Source: Bordetella parapertussis
Lineage (GTDB): Bacteria; Bacteroidota; Bacteroidia; Chitinophagales; Chitinophagaceae
NCBI GenBank assembly: GCA_943331005.2
Contig: CALQJX020000017.1
Coordinates: 27,553-91,552 of the forward strand
Direction of reading: 5' to 3'
DNA: 64,000 nt
Both the position numbers and the translations under genes were made by a program. The notes beneath the pieces were generated by a model. The model had not been told where the DNA came from. It did no database searches and saw only the letters and a program-made list of their open reading frames with translations. This document shows positions 35,365-43,208 of this stretch, in pieces. Numbering within the stretch: the stretch's first letter is position 1; the number at the start of each line of letters is the position of its first letter.

Positions 35365-36969
35365 ATGTACAAGAAATCATCATCTGACACCGGCGGCGGC
35401 AGGAAAAACTTCAGTTCTTCGAGAAAAGAAGACGGCCGTGGTGGCAATTCTGGCAAAAAGCCATTCAACAGACCCTCACGGGACAATAACGAAGGCCGCG
35501 AGGATAGTCGCAGCCGCAAACCATTCAGGGCAGCTGACAACGATGGTGAAAAAAGGCCACGCAGGGACGAAGGACGTAATGCAGGTTTTGAAAAAAGACC
35601 TTACAATAAAGATAGCAGACCAGGTGCAAGGGACGGCAACGACCGCCCACACAAACCATTTGGCGAAAGAAAAGAAGGTGAAGGCAGCGCTCGTCCCTAC
35701 CAGAAAAGGGATGGACAGGATAAAAGAGCCGGTGGATTCAGAGATAATAACGACCGCCCGCGCAGGCAGTTTGGCGAAGACCGCGGAGAAGAAAGGAAAC
35801 CACGTCCATACCCTAAAAGGGATGACCAGAACGGCGGCGACCGCCCTGCAGGCAGACCTCCTTTCAAAAGAAGGGACGAAAGTGCAGAAGGCAGGCCTGA
35901 AAGAAGCAGCCGTGGATTTCAGTCGGGCGATAAGCCTGCTTTCCGCAAACGTACTGACGACAACAGGGAAGACAGCCCACGCAGGGAATACAAAAAGAAT
36001 TTCAGATCGGACGACAGAGGCGAAGGTGGCGGAGACCGCAAACCATCAGGCCGTGGCGAGAAAAAAGCATTCCCGGGCATGCCTGAGCGCAGGAAAACAA
36101 GGGAATCTTTCAAAAGAGATACCTATGCCGATGAGCCACGCAAAGAATTTGCGAAGCGCGAAAGAAGCCCCGAACTGGATGCAGAATACTATGGCGATGA
36201 CGCAGAATGGGAACTGACAAAGGACAAAAGGCCTAAACGCCAGGCTGCAGCCAGCTACCCTATGCCGCTGAACAAGTTCATAGCTCACAGTGGCGAATGT
36301 AGCCGCAGAGATGCTGCAGAACTGGTAAAACAGGGCAAGGCAAAGGTGAATGGTGAACTGATCACCGACCCGGGTCATAAAATTAACGAAGGCGACAAAA
36401 TAACCCTGAGCGGCAAAAAACTGACCCCACAGAAAGGGCTTGTGTACATACTGCTGAACAAACCAAAGGGCTTCATTACAACCAATGAGGACGACCGTGG
36501 CCGCAAAACGGTTATGGATCTGGTAGGCAACTCGGCCGATGTGGGCAGAGTGTTCCCTGTGGGCAGGCTCGACAGGGCTACTACAGGCCTGCTGCTGCTG
36601 ACCAACGATGGCGCTATTACACAGAAACTGGCGCACCCTTCTTTCAATGTAAAGAAAGTATATCACGTGACGCTGGATAAGAACCTTACCCAAGGCGACT
36701 TCGATAAGATCATGGAGGGACTGGAACTGGAAGACGGCAAGGCAGTTGTAGACGAAATGGCCTATCTGGAGAAGAAGAACGAACTGGGTGTAGAGATACA
36801 CAGTGGCAAGAACCGCATCGTAAGGCGTATATTCGAATCGCTGGGTTATGTGGTAGACAAACTGGACAGGATGATGTATGCCGGCCTTACCAAAAAGAAC
36901 CTGCCGAGAGGCAAATGGCGCTTCCTGGATGAGCGCGAAATAGTATTGCTGAAACATTTTAAATCATAG
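35365..36969 (+). CDS. RluB/RsuA-type rRNA pseudouridine synthase with long Arg-rich head
   Basis: 534 residues, about twice the usual length. Residues 1-295 are low-complexity, rich in Arg, Asp, Gly, Lys and Pro (runs such as RPYQKRDGQD, PRPYPKRDD), with no hydrophobic core, so probably disordered and RNA-binding. The enzyme follows: an S4 domain (about 300-350, MPLNKFIAHSGECSRRDAAELVKQG), then the synthase domain with YILLNKPKGFITT and the catalytic Asp near 401 in GRLDRATTGLLLLTNDG. It isomerises a uridine in rRNA, most likely in the 23S peptidyl-transferase region as for RluB; the exact site is inference. Charged heads on this enzyme are known in Bacteroidota. Confidence 0.92.
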   Translation: MYKKSSSDTGGGRKNFSSSRKEDGRGGNSGKKPFNRPSRDNNEGREDSRSRKPFRAADNDGEKRPRRDEGRNAGFEKRPYNKDSRPGARDGNDRPHKPFGERKEGEGSARPYQKRDGQDKRAGGFRDNNDRPRRQFGEDRGEERKPRPYPKRDDQNGGDRPAGRPPFKRRDESAEGRPERSSRGFQSGDKPAFRKRTDDNREDSPRREYKKNFRSDDRGEGGGDRKPSGRGEKKAFPGMPERRKTRESFKRDTYADEPRKEFAKRERSPELDAEYYGDDAEWELTKDKRPKRQAAASYPMPLNKFIAHSGECSRRDAAELVKQGKAKVNGELITDPGHKINEGDKITLSGKKLTPQKGLVYILLNKPKGFITTNEDDRGRKTVMDLVGNSADVGRVFPVGRLDRATTGLLLLTNDGAITQKLAHPSFNVKKVYHVTLDKNLTQGDFDKIMEGLELEDGKAVVDEMAYLEKKNELGVEIHSGKNRIVRRIFESLGYVVDKLDRMMYAGLTKKNLPRGKWRFLDEREIVLLKHFKS

Positions 36970-36982
36970 ATTTGCAGGAACG

Positions 36983-37012
36983 GCAGCTACGCAGCACAAG
37001 CTGTGTAGCTGT
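36983..37012. other. Intergenic hairpin
   Basis: GCAGCTACGCAGC and GCTGTGTAGCTGT form a 13-pair stem with one G-T pair and a 4-base loop ACAA. It lies just after the pseudouridine synthase stop and 25 bases before the amidohydrolase start. There is no T run, so it may be an mRNA 3'-end stabiliser or weak terminator rather than a standard terminator. Confidence 0.5.
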
Positions 37013-37037
37013 CTTCCCTATAAATCAACAGATAAGA

Positions 37038-38204
37038 ATGCGCTTCCTTACAGCAAAAAGAATACACGACGGCAATAAATGGTTGCCCGAAGGAGCCACC
37101 ATAGAACTGGCAGAGGACGGCACCATTGAAGCCATTTTAGACAGCCCTGTAGACGATGCCCGCCACTACGATGGCATTATTACCCCCGGTTTTGTGAATG
37201 TACACTGCCACCTTGAACTCTCTCATATGAAGGGTGTGGTAGAAGAAGGAACCGGACTCATGTCTTTCCTGAAGAACATTCCCCAGCACAGAAACAGCTT
37301 TACCGAAGAACAAAAGAAAGAAGCCCGCCATGCAGCATTTGCTGCCATGACAGATAATGGCATTGTGGCCGTTGGCGATATTGCCAACACCACCGACACC
37401 TTGGATCTTCGCAGACTGGACAAGATACATTTCCAGACTTTCATAGAAGCACTTGGTTTTGCCGCTACAGGCGCACACAAGGCATTTGGCTACGCCACAG
37501 CCTCCTTCGACCAATATGCTACACAATCGCAGGGAAAACACCTTTTACGCCAGGCCATAGTGCCGCATGCCCCCTACTCGGTTTCTTCTACCTTGTTCAG
37601 AATGATCGATGAACACCAGCCCGGTACTGTCATCAGTATTCACAATCAGGAAAGTGACGAGGAGAACAAATTTTATGCCCGCAAAGAAGGCAAGGTGCGC
37701 GAACTGCTGCACCTTATGGGTATAGATGACGGGCATTTTATGCCTACCGGCAAACCCTCTCTGGAATCTTATCTGGAATGGCTATCGCCCAAAAGACCTT
37801 ATATACTGGTACACAACACCTATTCCGGCAGATACGACATAGCTTGCGCCCGCAGCCATGCCGGCGAAACACACTGGTGTCTGTGTCCCAATGCCAATCT
37901 GTATATAGAGAATCGACTGCCCGATATTGACACCTTCATCACCGAACAGGTGAATATTTGCATAGGCACAGACAGTCTTGCCTCCAACCATCAGCTATCT
38001 GTACTGGCCGAACTGATGACCATCAAAAAGCACTACCCTCACCTTTCTTGGGAAACCCTGCTGCAATGGGGCACAGCCAATGGTGCCCGCGCATTGCAAA
38101 TGGAACGCAGTATAGGCACTATAGAACCGGGTAAAAGACCGGGATTGCTGCACATAACAGGCGATGAGATCAACCTGCAAAACAGTGTAACACGTATCAT
38201 TTGA
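37038..38204 (+). CDS. Amidohydrolase-family deaminase (Mqn deaminase-like)
   Basis: 388 residues from the ATG at 37038; an earlier start at 36972 would run through the hairpin region. The TIM-barrel metal-dependent hydrolase signs are PGFVNVHCHLELSH (50-63, His56 and His58), a VPHAPYSVS segment, IHNQESDEE (third His) and the late GTDSLASNH (metal Asp). The mix of HNQES and GTDS is seen in chlorohydrolase, guanine and aminofutalosine deaminases. Aminodeoxyfutalosine deaminase of the menaquinone pathway is a reasonable guess for Bacteroidota, but no mqn gene is adjacent, so the substrate is open. Cytoplasmic; convergent with the DUF2147 gene. Confidence 0.83.
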   Translation: MRFLTAKRIHDGNKWLPEGATIELAEDGTIEAILDSPVDDARHYDGIITPGFVNVHCHLELSHMKGVVEEGTGLMSFLKNIPQHRNSFTEEQKKEARHAAFAAMTDNGIVAVGDIANTTDTLDLRRLDKIHFQTFIEALGFAATGAHKAFGYATASFDQYATQSQGKHLLRQAIVPHAPYSVSSTLFRMIDEHQPGTVISIHNQESDEENKFYARKEGKVRELLHLMGIDDGHFMPTGKPSLESYLEWLSPKRPYILVHNTYSGRYDIACARSHAGETHWCLCPNANLYIENRLPDIDTFITEQVNICIGTDSLASNHQLSVLAELMTIKKHYPHLSWETLLQWGTANGARALQMERSIGTIEPGKRPGLLHITGDEINLQNSVTRII

Positions 38205-38212
38205 TCCGTCTC

Positions 38213-38656
38213 TTACTCAGCCTTTGTCCATGTAGTGGTGCGGCCTATCAGAGATATGCCCATGTAGCCACGCACTTCCAGTGTGTTGCCGTGATAGGTA
38301 ATTTTGCAGCTATAGGTCTTACCGTTCTTGGGGTCGTAAATGGTGCCATCGGTATAATGGCTTTCATCTTCCTTACTGAATCCCTTCAGCAGCTGCATAC
38401 CCATAATAGGGTCATTGCGCCTTGCCTTGTCCGGATTGTTCTTATCTACCTTTGGTTTGCCGTTCTCTTCGGGTATTTTCATCCATACTATCTTGCCGTA
38501 GTATTTGCCATCTGTAGCTTTGAAGATCTTCACCTTGGCTGTCTTTTCATGATTGTACCAAAGATGCTCTATGGCATCCTGCGCATAGGTACTTGTTGCA
38601 CTGAATACCAGCGCTATGCCAATAACCGATCTTCTGAAGAAATGATGCATAATCAT
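38213..38656 (-). CDS. Secreted DUF2147 protein
   Basis: 147 residues from the first true ATG (38656); a second ATG at 38650 is equally possible and a TTG at 38662 less so. Signal peptide MHHFFRRSVIGIALVFSATSTYAQ. The mature part matches DUF2147: a glycine-poor beta-sandwich opening WYNHEKTAKVKIFKATDGKYYGKIVWM, then DPIMGMQLLKGF, and IYDPKNGKTYSCKI...LEVRGYMGISLIGRTTTW at the end. The family is common in Bacteroidota and Proteobacteria and of unknown function, probably periplasmic. It stops eight bases from the convergent amidohydrolase stop, with no room for a separate terminator. Confidence 0.88.
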   Translation of the reverse strand: MIMHHFFRRSVIGIALVFSATSTYAQDAIEHLWYNHEKTAKVKIFKATDGKYYGKIVWMKIPEENGKPKVDKNNPDKARRNDPIMGMQLLKGFSKEDESHYTDGTIYDPKNGKTYSCKITYHGNTLEVRGYMGISLIGRTTTWTKAE

Positions 38657-38714
38657 AACCAACAGTTTTTTTGTAAATATACCAAAACAGTTATCAGTTG
38701 CAGTTATAGGCCTA

Positions 38715-39446
38715 TTATTCTTCAGGTGTTACAGAACCTACGCCTGATATATGCTTCACGACCTCCGGTGTTCCCTTGTACTTAATAGAACCTGCACCAC
38801 TAATACCTGCATCCAGTTTTTTAGATACAGATACCTCCCCCTCTGCTGCACCAGAGAATGAGGCATTGGTTTCTTCGGTTTGTAACGGGAAAGCCTCTAT
38901 TTTACCTGCACCACTTATATCGTAGTTGGCAATTTTTACTGCACCACCCTTTATATTGAGTTCAGATGCGCCCGACATATCTACCAGCAATTTCTCGGTG
39001 TTTATGTTGTCTATCATCACCGAACTTGCACCAGATACATCCAGCTTAAATTCAGCCCCTTTCAGGTTGCCATATATCTCAGCATCAGGCGAGCCCGACA
39101 ATGAAAAAGCACTAAGCGAAGGCACAGTAACTACTACCTCCACATCCTCATCATCTATCTGCCAGGTATCATCAAGATCGAAAGTGATGTGCAATATACC
39201 GTCTTTCACTTCTGTCTTTATGTGCTTCATTACGTTCTCGTAACCCACCAGTTCCACCCTCGGTATAGCCCCGTCGGCCACAGTTACCTTCACATCCGAT
39301 GATATAGCAACATCAATTGCATTGAATGTGCCTACAGAGCGAGACACAGTCCCTTTCTTGCCTTCCCCCTTCAGTACATTCACACCGCAGGAATCGGAAA
39401 ACAACAATACACCGGCTACGGCAAACAGTAAGATCAGCTTTTTCAT
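38715..39446 (-). CDS. GIN-domain (DUF2807) putative auto-transporter adhesin-like lipoprotein
   Basis: 243 residues. The hydrophobic leader MKKLILLFAVAGVLLFSDSC ends in a Cys that could be lipidated, though Asp two residues before it is not ideal for a lipobox. The body is a right-handed beta-helix of the head-GIN type: FNAIDVAISSDVKVTV, LDVSGASSVMIDNI, VDMSGASELNIKGG, YDISGAGKIEAFPL, ASFSGAAEGEVSV and AGISGAGSIKYKG, i.e. repeated S-G-A/S steps. These proteins are abundant in Bacteroidota and probably sit in the outer membrane or periplasm; function unknown. Transcribed alone, before the cytochrome-oxidase accessory cluster. Confidence 0.9.
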   Translation of the reverse strand: MKKLILLFAVAGVLLFSDSCGVNVLKGEGKKGTVSRSVGTFNAIDVAISSDVKVTVADGAIPRVELVGYENVMKHIKTEVKDGILHITFDLDDTWQIDDEDVEVVVTVPSLSAFSLSGSPDAEIYGNLKGAEFKLDVSGASSVMIDNINTEKLLVDMSGASELNIKGGAVKIANYDISGAGKIEAFPLQTEETNASFSGAAEGEVSVSKKLDAGISGAGSIKYKGTPEVVKHISGVGSVTPEE

Positions 39447-39531
39447 GGTTGGTTATTTTATAATTCAGATACTATAAGACGTATGAAGTTCCTGAAAAGT
39501 TACAAATTGAGGAAAAAATATATTGCCCAAA

Positions 39532-39558
39532 ACGAAAAAAGAAGGCTTACGCCTTCTT
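39532..39558 (-). terminator. Rho-independent terminator of the cox accessory cluster
   Basis: Stem AAGAAGGC/GCCTTCTT with a 4-base loop, followed on the minus strand by TTTTTTCG. It lies 27 bases after the stop of the small membrane protein at 39585. Confidence 0.85.
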
Positions 39559-39584
39559 TTCAGATATCTTCAGTTGTTGTTTTA

Positions 39585-39800
39585 TTACCCGTTCTGGCCT
39601 TTGGATCTCCACCACAAATAGCCCACTGTACAAATAATAGTAAGGGGAAGAAATGCCAAATATATTATACCTCCATTGAGGCCGCGGGCACTATTATCGT
39701 CCATGCCGGCAGCCGTTTTGGTACATACCGAACAGCCCTGCGCCTCTGCTACAGAGAACGAACCCAACACCACCAAACTCATCAGTAGGAACTTTTTCAT
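39585..39800 (-). CDS. Small membrane protein of the cytochrome-oxidase cluster
   Basis: 71 residues. Signal-like N-terminus MKKFLLMSLVVLGSFSVAEAQ, then GCSVCTK with a Cys-x-x-Cys that could bind a metal or redox partner, then a membrane helix (about 45-63) and a short basic end. Small proteins with a C-x-x-C and the motif GLNGGIIYL sit next to SCO/DUF420 genes in many Bacteroidota, so a role in oxidase or copper assembly is plausible but unproven. An element TACCTTTG lies at 39822-39829, so it can be transcribed separately from the genes upstream. Confidence 0.8.
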   Translation of the reverse strand: MKKFLLMSLVVLGSFSVAEAQGCSVCTKTAAGMDDNSARGLNGGIIYLAFLPLTIICTVGYLWWRSKGQNG

Positions 39801-39821
39801 AGACTATCTGCTTTTATGACA

Positions 39822-39829
39822 CAAAGGTA
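39822..39829 (-). promoter_or_regulatory. -7 promoter element TACCTTTG
   Basis: TAnnTTTG on the minus strand, 21 bases before the ATG at 39800. Confidence 0.5.
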
Positions 39830-39872
39830 GGGAAACGGGTAATTGAGAAAAAATGATTAGCATCAGCAATTT

Positions 39873-40415
39873 CTATACATAGTACGGGCTGATGAACAGG
39901 TATACCAGCACGCCTGTAATACTTACATACAACCACAGCGGCCATGTATATTTTGCCAGCTTCTTGTGGTTGGCAAACTCACCGGTAAGTCCCCTGTAGG
40001 CTGTGAACAGTATGAATGGCAGTATGATAGCAGCCAGCGGTATGTGCGTGAGCAGTATGAAGTAATAGATACCCTTCATTGTTCCGGTGCCGCCAAATTT
40101 GGTCTCACCTGCGAGCAGGTGGTGACATATATACGATACCAGAAACAATACCGACAGCACCATGGCGCCCATCATCAGCTTTTTGTGCAGCTCATAATTT
40201 TTACCTTTTACGGCTATCAAAGCCCATACAAGCAGCACCGAGACCATAGAATTGATCACTGCATTTACCAATGCAAACACATGCACATCAAAACCGAGAT
40301 CTACATGCAGGGTGAATTTGGACAGGAACACGACCGCAGCAAAAACCACAAAAGAAACTGTGAGTATGAGCAGGCGCGCCTGCTTGTCGTTCTTCTTCAA
40401 TACTGGAGCTATCAT
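39873..40415 (-). CDS. DUF420 membrane protein
   Basis: 180 residues with five predicted membrane helices. It carries the DUF420 pattern: FALVNAVINSMVSVLLV, a K-x-x-x-HKKLM motif (YELHKKLMMGAM), HHLLAGETKFGGTG, FILLTHIPLAAIILPFIL and HKKLAKYTWPLWLYVSITGVLVY. The conserved histidines could bind heme or copper. DUF420 proteins (YozB/CtaM relatives) lie beside SCO and cytochrome-oxidase genes and help in oxidase maturation in some Gram-positives. Here SCO is 89 bases upstream, and a TAATTTTG element in between suggests an additional promoter. Confidence 0.88.
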   Translation of the reverse strand: MIAPVLKKNDKQARLLILTVSFVVFAAVVFLSKFTLHVDLGFDVHVFALVNAVINSMVSVLLVWALIAVKGKNYELHKKLMMGAMVLSVLFLVSYICHHLLAGETKFGGTGTMKGIYYFILLTHIPLAAIILPFILFTAYRGLTGEFANHKKLAKYTWPLWLYVSITGVLVYLFISPYYV

Positions 40416-40452
40416 ATAAAATCTGGTATAAATTTCGGGGTAATTATCCGTA

Positions 40453-40460
40453 CAAAATTA
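40453..40460 (-). promoter_or_regulatory. -7 promoter element TAATTTTG for the DUF420 gene
   Basis: TAnnTTTG on the minus strand, 37 bases before the ATG. A TTG lies 16 bases upstream, one short of the usual range. Confidence 0.45.
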
Positions 40461-40504
40461 TGCGATCACAGCCACCCAAAAAAGCACTGTGCAATACCCG
40501 CTTA

Positions 40505-41224
40505 TCAATGTTTGCGTTTCTTTTCCTTTTCCATGGTAAGGAGAACTATCTCATCGGCACAGCGCTTTATTTCCACTGTGTCCAGTCCGTCATAGTAGCC
40601 TCTTATATTCCTTTTGGCATCTATCAAAACCAGCTTTTCCGAGTGCATGAAATCATCTGCTCCACCATCGCCGGGACCAACAGCCAGTTTCAGCTCATTA
40701 CGGGCAAAATTATAGATACTTTGCTTGTCGCCTGTCAGGAACCACCAATGATCGTGATTGGCCCCGAATCGGTCGGCATAGGCCCTTAATGCCTGTAATG
40801 TATCTCTGGCAGGATCTACACTGATAGACACAAATTGAATTGTATTGTCCAGTCCGTTCTCCATTTTAGGGTTCTTCCTGAAGGCACGTTGCAGCATAGT
40901 GATATTGCCCGAAAGTTTGGGACATATCGTAGTACAGTTAGTAAAGATGAAATCGACCACCAGTATCCTGCCACTCAGCGTACCATTCAGCGTCACCTTG
41001 TCACCCAGCTGGTTTACCAGTGCTAAATCGCCCACCTTATGGTAAACGGTATCGGTCTGCAGCTTGCCATCTTCCATGGTACTATCTACCCTTTCCACAC
41101 CATACCTCGATGGCAGGTGTATCTTGTCCTTCGACAATAGTCGGGCGATCATGTAAAAAGAAAGCGGTAGCAAAAACGCTACCGCTAACCCAAGTATAAA
41201 TTTATTATTGTTGTTCTTAGCCAT
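40505..41224 (-). CDS. SCO1/SenC-family copper chaperone (first copy)
   Basis: 239 residues. An N-terminal membrane anchor (about 9-29) holds a periplasmic thioredoxin-fold domain. The Cu ligands are Cys97 and Cys101 in NCTTICPK and His194 in DFMHSEK. SVDPARDT is the usual SCO loop. SCO proteins deliver copper to or reduce the CuA site of cytochrome-oxidase subunit II. It starts two bases after the subunit IV stop, so the two are translationally linked. The Lys/Arg-rich C-terminus (MEKEKKRKH) is cytoplasm-like but follows the fold end, probably just a tail. Confidence 0.93.
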   Translation of the reverse strand: MAKNNNNKFILGLAVAFLLPLSFYMIARLLSKDKIHLPSRYGVERVDSTMEDGKLQTDTVYHKVGDLALVNQLGDKVTLNGTLSGRILVVDFIFTNCTTICPKLSGNITMLQRAFRKNPKMENGLDNTIQFVSISVDPARDTLQALRAYADRFGANHDHWWFLTGDKQSIYNFARNELKLAVGPGDGGADDFMHSEKLVLIDAKRNIRGYYDGLDTVEIKRCADEIVLLTMEKEKKRKH

Positions 41225-41226
41225 TT

Positions 41227-41676
41227 TTATTTAGCGTGTTGCGCAGTCTTTTCTATCTGATAACGTGTAGGAGTTGAATTGTTCATACGAAGCCAGAAGA
41301 AACCGTCTGAAAGGAATGCAATGATGAACCATACAAACAAGAAAAGTGGTACAAGAACAGTAACTATAAAGCCCCTTACCTCGTCGCCAAGGTGCATGAA
41401 TATGGAAACGATGTAGCCTGCTTTCAGTACTGTAAGAGCCAGGAATATGAAGTTGATGAGTCCTTTAGGCATTGCATGACTGAAGAACATACCCAGCCCC
41501 ACTTCCACAACAGTGATGGCGAGAAGGACCCAGAATACCCTCCATATTTTTTTGATCTGAGATTTACTTTCAGGAGAGTTCACATCAGAATGATGTGACA
41601 TTACGCCTGAATATAGTTTAGACTGATCTCCTTCGTAAAGGTGCTGTATGTTATCTGAACCGTGATGTGCTGACAT
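41227..41676 (-). CDS. Cytochrome c oxidase subunit IV-family protein
   Basis: 149 residues with a His-rich polar head (about 1-42, MSAHHGSDNIQH...) and three membrane helices. The centre LALTVLKAGYIVSIFMHL matches the prokaryotic subunit IV family (the K-A-x-x-V-x-x-x-F-M-H-L core is diagnostic). This small subunit stabilises the oxidase complex in the inner membrane. It lies between subunit III and SCO in the usual Bacteroidota order. The His-rich head could bind copper, which is inference only. Confidence 0.9.
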   Translation of the reverse strand: MSAHHGSDNIQHLYEGDQSKLYSGVMSHHSDVNSPESKSQIKKIWRVFWVLLAITVVEVGLGMFFSHAMPKGLINFIFLALTVLKAGYIVSIFMHLGDEVRGFIVTVLVPLFLFVWFIIAFLSDGFFWLRMNNSTPTRYQIEKTAQHAK

Positions 41677-41743
41677 TTTATAAGATTGTTGAGTATTTGT
41701 TATGAGTTATGTTTTAGAAAACTGGTAGTACTGCTACCAACGA

Positions 41744-42502
41744 TTACAACAGGTAGAAGCAAGTGAATACGAATACCCAAACCAGATCTACGAAGTGCCA
41801 GTAAAGACCAATTTTTTCAACCATTTCGTAGTGACCACGACGCTCATAAACACCATTTACTGTGTTTACCAGTATCAGTATGTTGAAGACAACACCTGAA
41901 GTAACGTGACCTCCGTGGAAGCCGGTGATGGTGAAGAAGTAGTTGAAGAAGCTGTGCGTAGACTGCATAGCCATTTCCGGATTGCTCTGAAGTATGTTAC
42001 CTGCTGTGTGGTGATTGAAGAAATGCTGGAATTTCTCAACAGGAGTTGTAGGATCGGTGAAAGTACCCCAAAGGCCACCCAGTTCGCCATGAAGATGCGT
42101 CCATTCCCATGCCTGACAGGCAAGGAAGCAGATACCACCAATGATGGTCCACAACAACCACTTAGCTACACTCTTTTTGTCGCCGTAGTGGCCTGCATGT
42201 ACCGCTAGTACCATTGTTACAGAGCTCATGATAAGTATGAAAGTCATGAGACTCACGAAAAGAAGCGGAAGATTTTGCCCACCTAAGAAAGGGAATGCCT
42301 TGAATACTTCGTTCGGATCTGGCCATACGGCACTGAAGAAACGGGTAGTACCATAAGAAATGAGCAATGCGCCGAATGTTAGCGCATCCGATAAAAGGAA
42401 AGCCCACATCATGATCTTGCCATAGCTGAGGTTAAAAGGCGATCTACCGCCTGCCCATACGTTCTCTTTTGGTGCTGCTGTAACTACTGTTGAATGCGAC
42501 AT
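41744..42502 (-). CDS. Cytochrome c oxidase subunit III
   Basis: 252 residues with about six to seven membrane helices. The family core is visible: KIMMWAFLLSDALTFGALLISY, the helix with MVLAVHAGHYGDK, WEWTHLHGE, HSFFNYFFTITGFHGGHVTSGVV and the end YWHFVDLVWVFVFTCFYL. The GFHG-H and YWHFVDLVW elements are the strongest subunit III marks. It packs on subunit I and keeps proton uptake working. A second subunit III-like gene lies directly upstream, and subunits I and II are not in this cluster. Confidence 0.93.
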   Translation of the reverse strand: MSHSTVVTAAPKENVWAGGRSPFNLSYGKIMMWAFLLSDALTFGALLISYGTTRFFSAVWPDPNEVFKAFPFLGGQNLPLLFVSLMTFILIMSSVTMVLAVHAGHYGDKKSVAKWLLWTIIGGICFLACQAWEWTHLHGELGGLWGTFTDPTTPVEKFQHFFNHHTAGNILQSNPEMAMQSTHSFFNYFFTITGFHGGHVTSGVVFNILILVNTVNGVYERRGHYEMVEKIGLYWHFVDLVWVFVFTCFYLL

Positions 42503-42557
42503 AATTTATTTTAAAAGTGTGTAAGTTGTGTACTCGGGTGCGAATTTCGAAACAATT

Positions 42558-43163
42558 TTATTGATTTGCCAGAAAAAATACAAATAAATATACCCACAAT
42601 ATGTCCACAAAGTGCCAATATGTGGCGGCAATCTCCAATCCGGTGGCTTTATAGACCTTCACATTGGTCCTGAAAGCGCGGAAAAAGACTATGGTCAGAG
42701 CTACTATTCCACCCAACATATGCGCCAGGTGAAGACCGGCAATTACATACAGGAAAGATTCGCTGGGATTGCCGTCCAGCCTCACTCCTGCGGTTTGGTT
42801 AAGGGTCTCTCCATTCATCTTTATTTGCTGTAACTGATGGTACAATTGATAGAAACCACCATACTGCAACAGACCAAATACTACACCTAATATCAAAGTG
42901 GTAGTTATCAGCATTTTAAATTTGGGCATTTCCCTGTTTTTAAATGCTTTTACCCCCAGACTCATGGTGAAACTGCTCAAAATCACAGCTGCAGTAGAAA
43001 ACCAGAACATTAATGGGAGTTGATAATAACGCCAGTTGCCCTGTGCCTCCCTCACCAGATAGCCGCTCGTAAGACCGGCAAACGCCATGGTCATACTACC
43101 AATAGCTATCCACATCATAAACTTCTGTGGATGTATCTTTCTTCTTTCTTTCGTCATTTCCAT
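42558..43163 (-). CDS. Cytochrome c oxidase subunit III-like protein (second copy)
   Basis: 201 residues with five membrane helices, shorter than its neighbour. It shares AGLHLAHMLGGIVAL and the C-terminal TYWHFVDILWVYLFVFFL with subunit III. The two-helix start of classical subunit III is missing, as is common in five-helix heme-copper oxidase III proteins. The tandem of a five-helix and a longer subunit III occurs in Bacteroidota gene order next to ctaB. Whether both join one oxidase or serve different ones cannot be told from sequence. Confidence 0.9.
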   Translation of the reverse strand: MEMTKERRKIHPQKFMMWIAIGSMTMAFAGLTSGYLVREAQGNWRYYQLPLMFWFSTAAVILSSFTMSLGVKAFKNREMPKFKMLITTTLILGVVFGLLQYGGFYQLYHQLQQIKMNGETLNQTAGVRLDGNPSESFLYVIAGLHLAHMLGGIVALTIVFFRAFRTNVKVYKATGLEIAATYWHFVDILWVYLFVFFLANQ

Positions 43164-43208
43164 ATGCTCACTTTTTCAGTTATTTATAAATACCTCCCCT
43201 AATCCGGC

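Noticed and set aside
35297..36217. 306-codon plus-strand frame in another phase
   Set aside because: It lies inside the low-complexity head of the pseudouridine synthase gene, whose composition removes stops in other phases; it has no recognisable domain.
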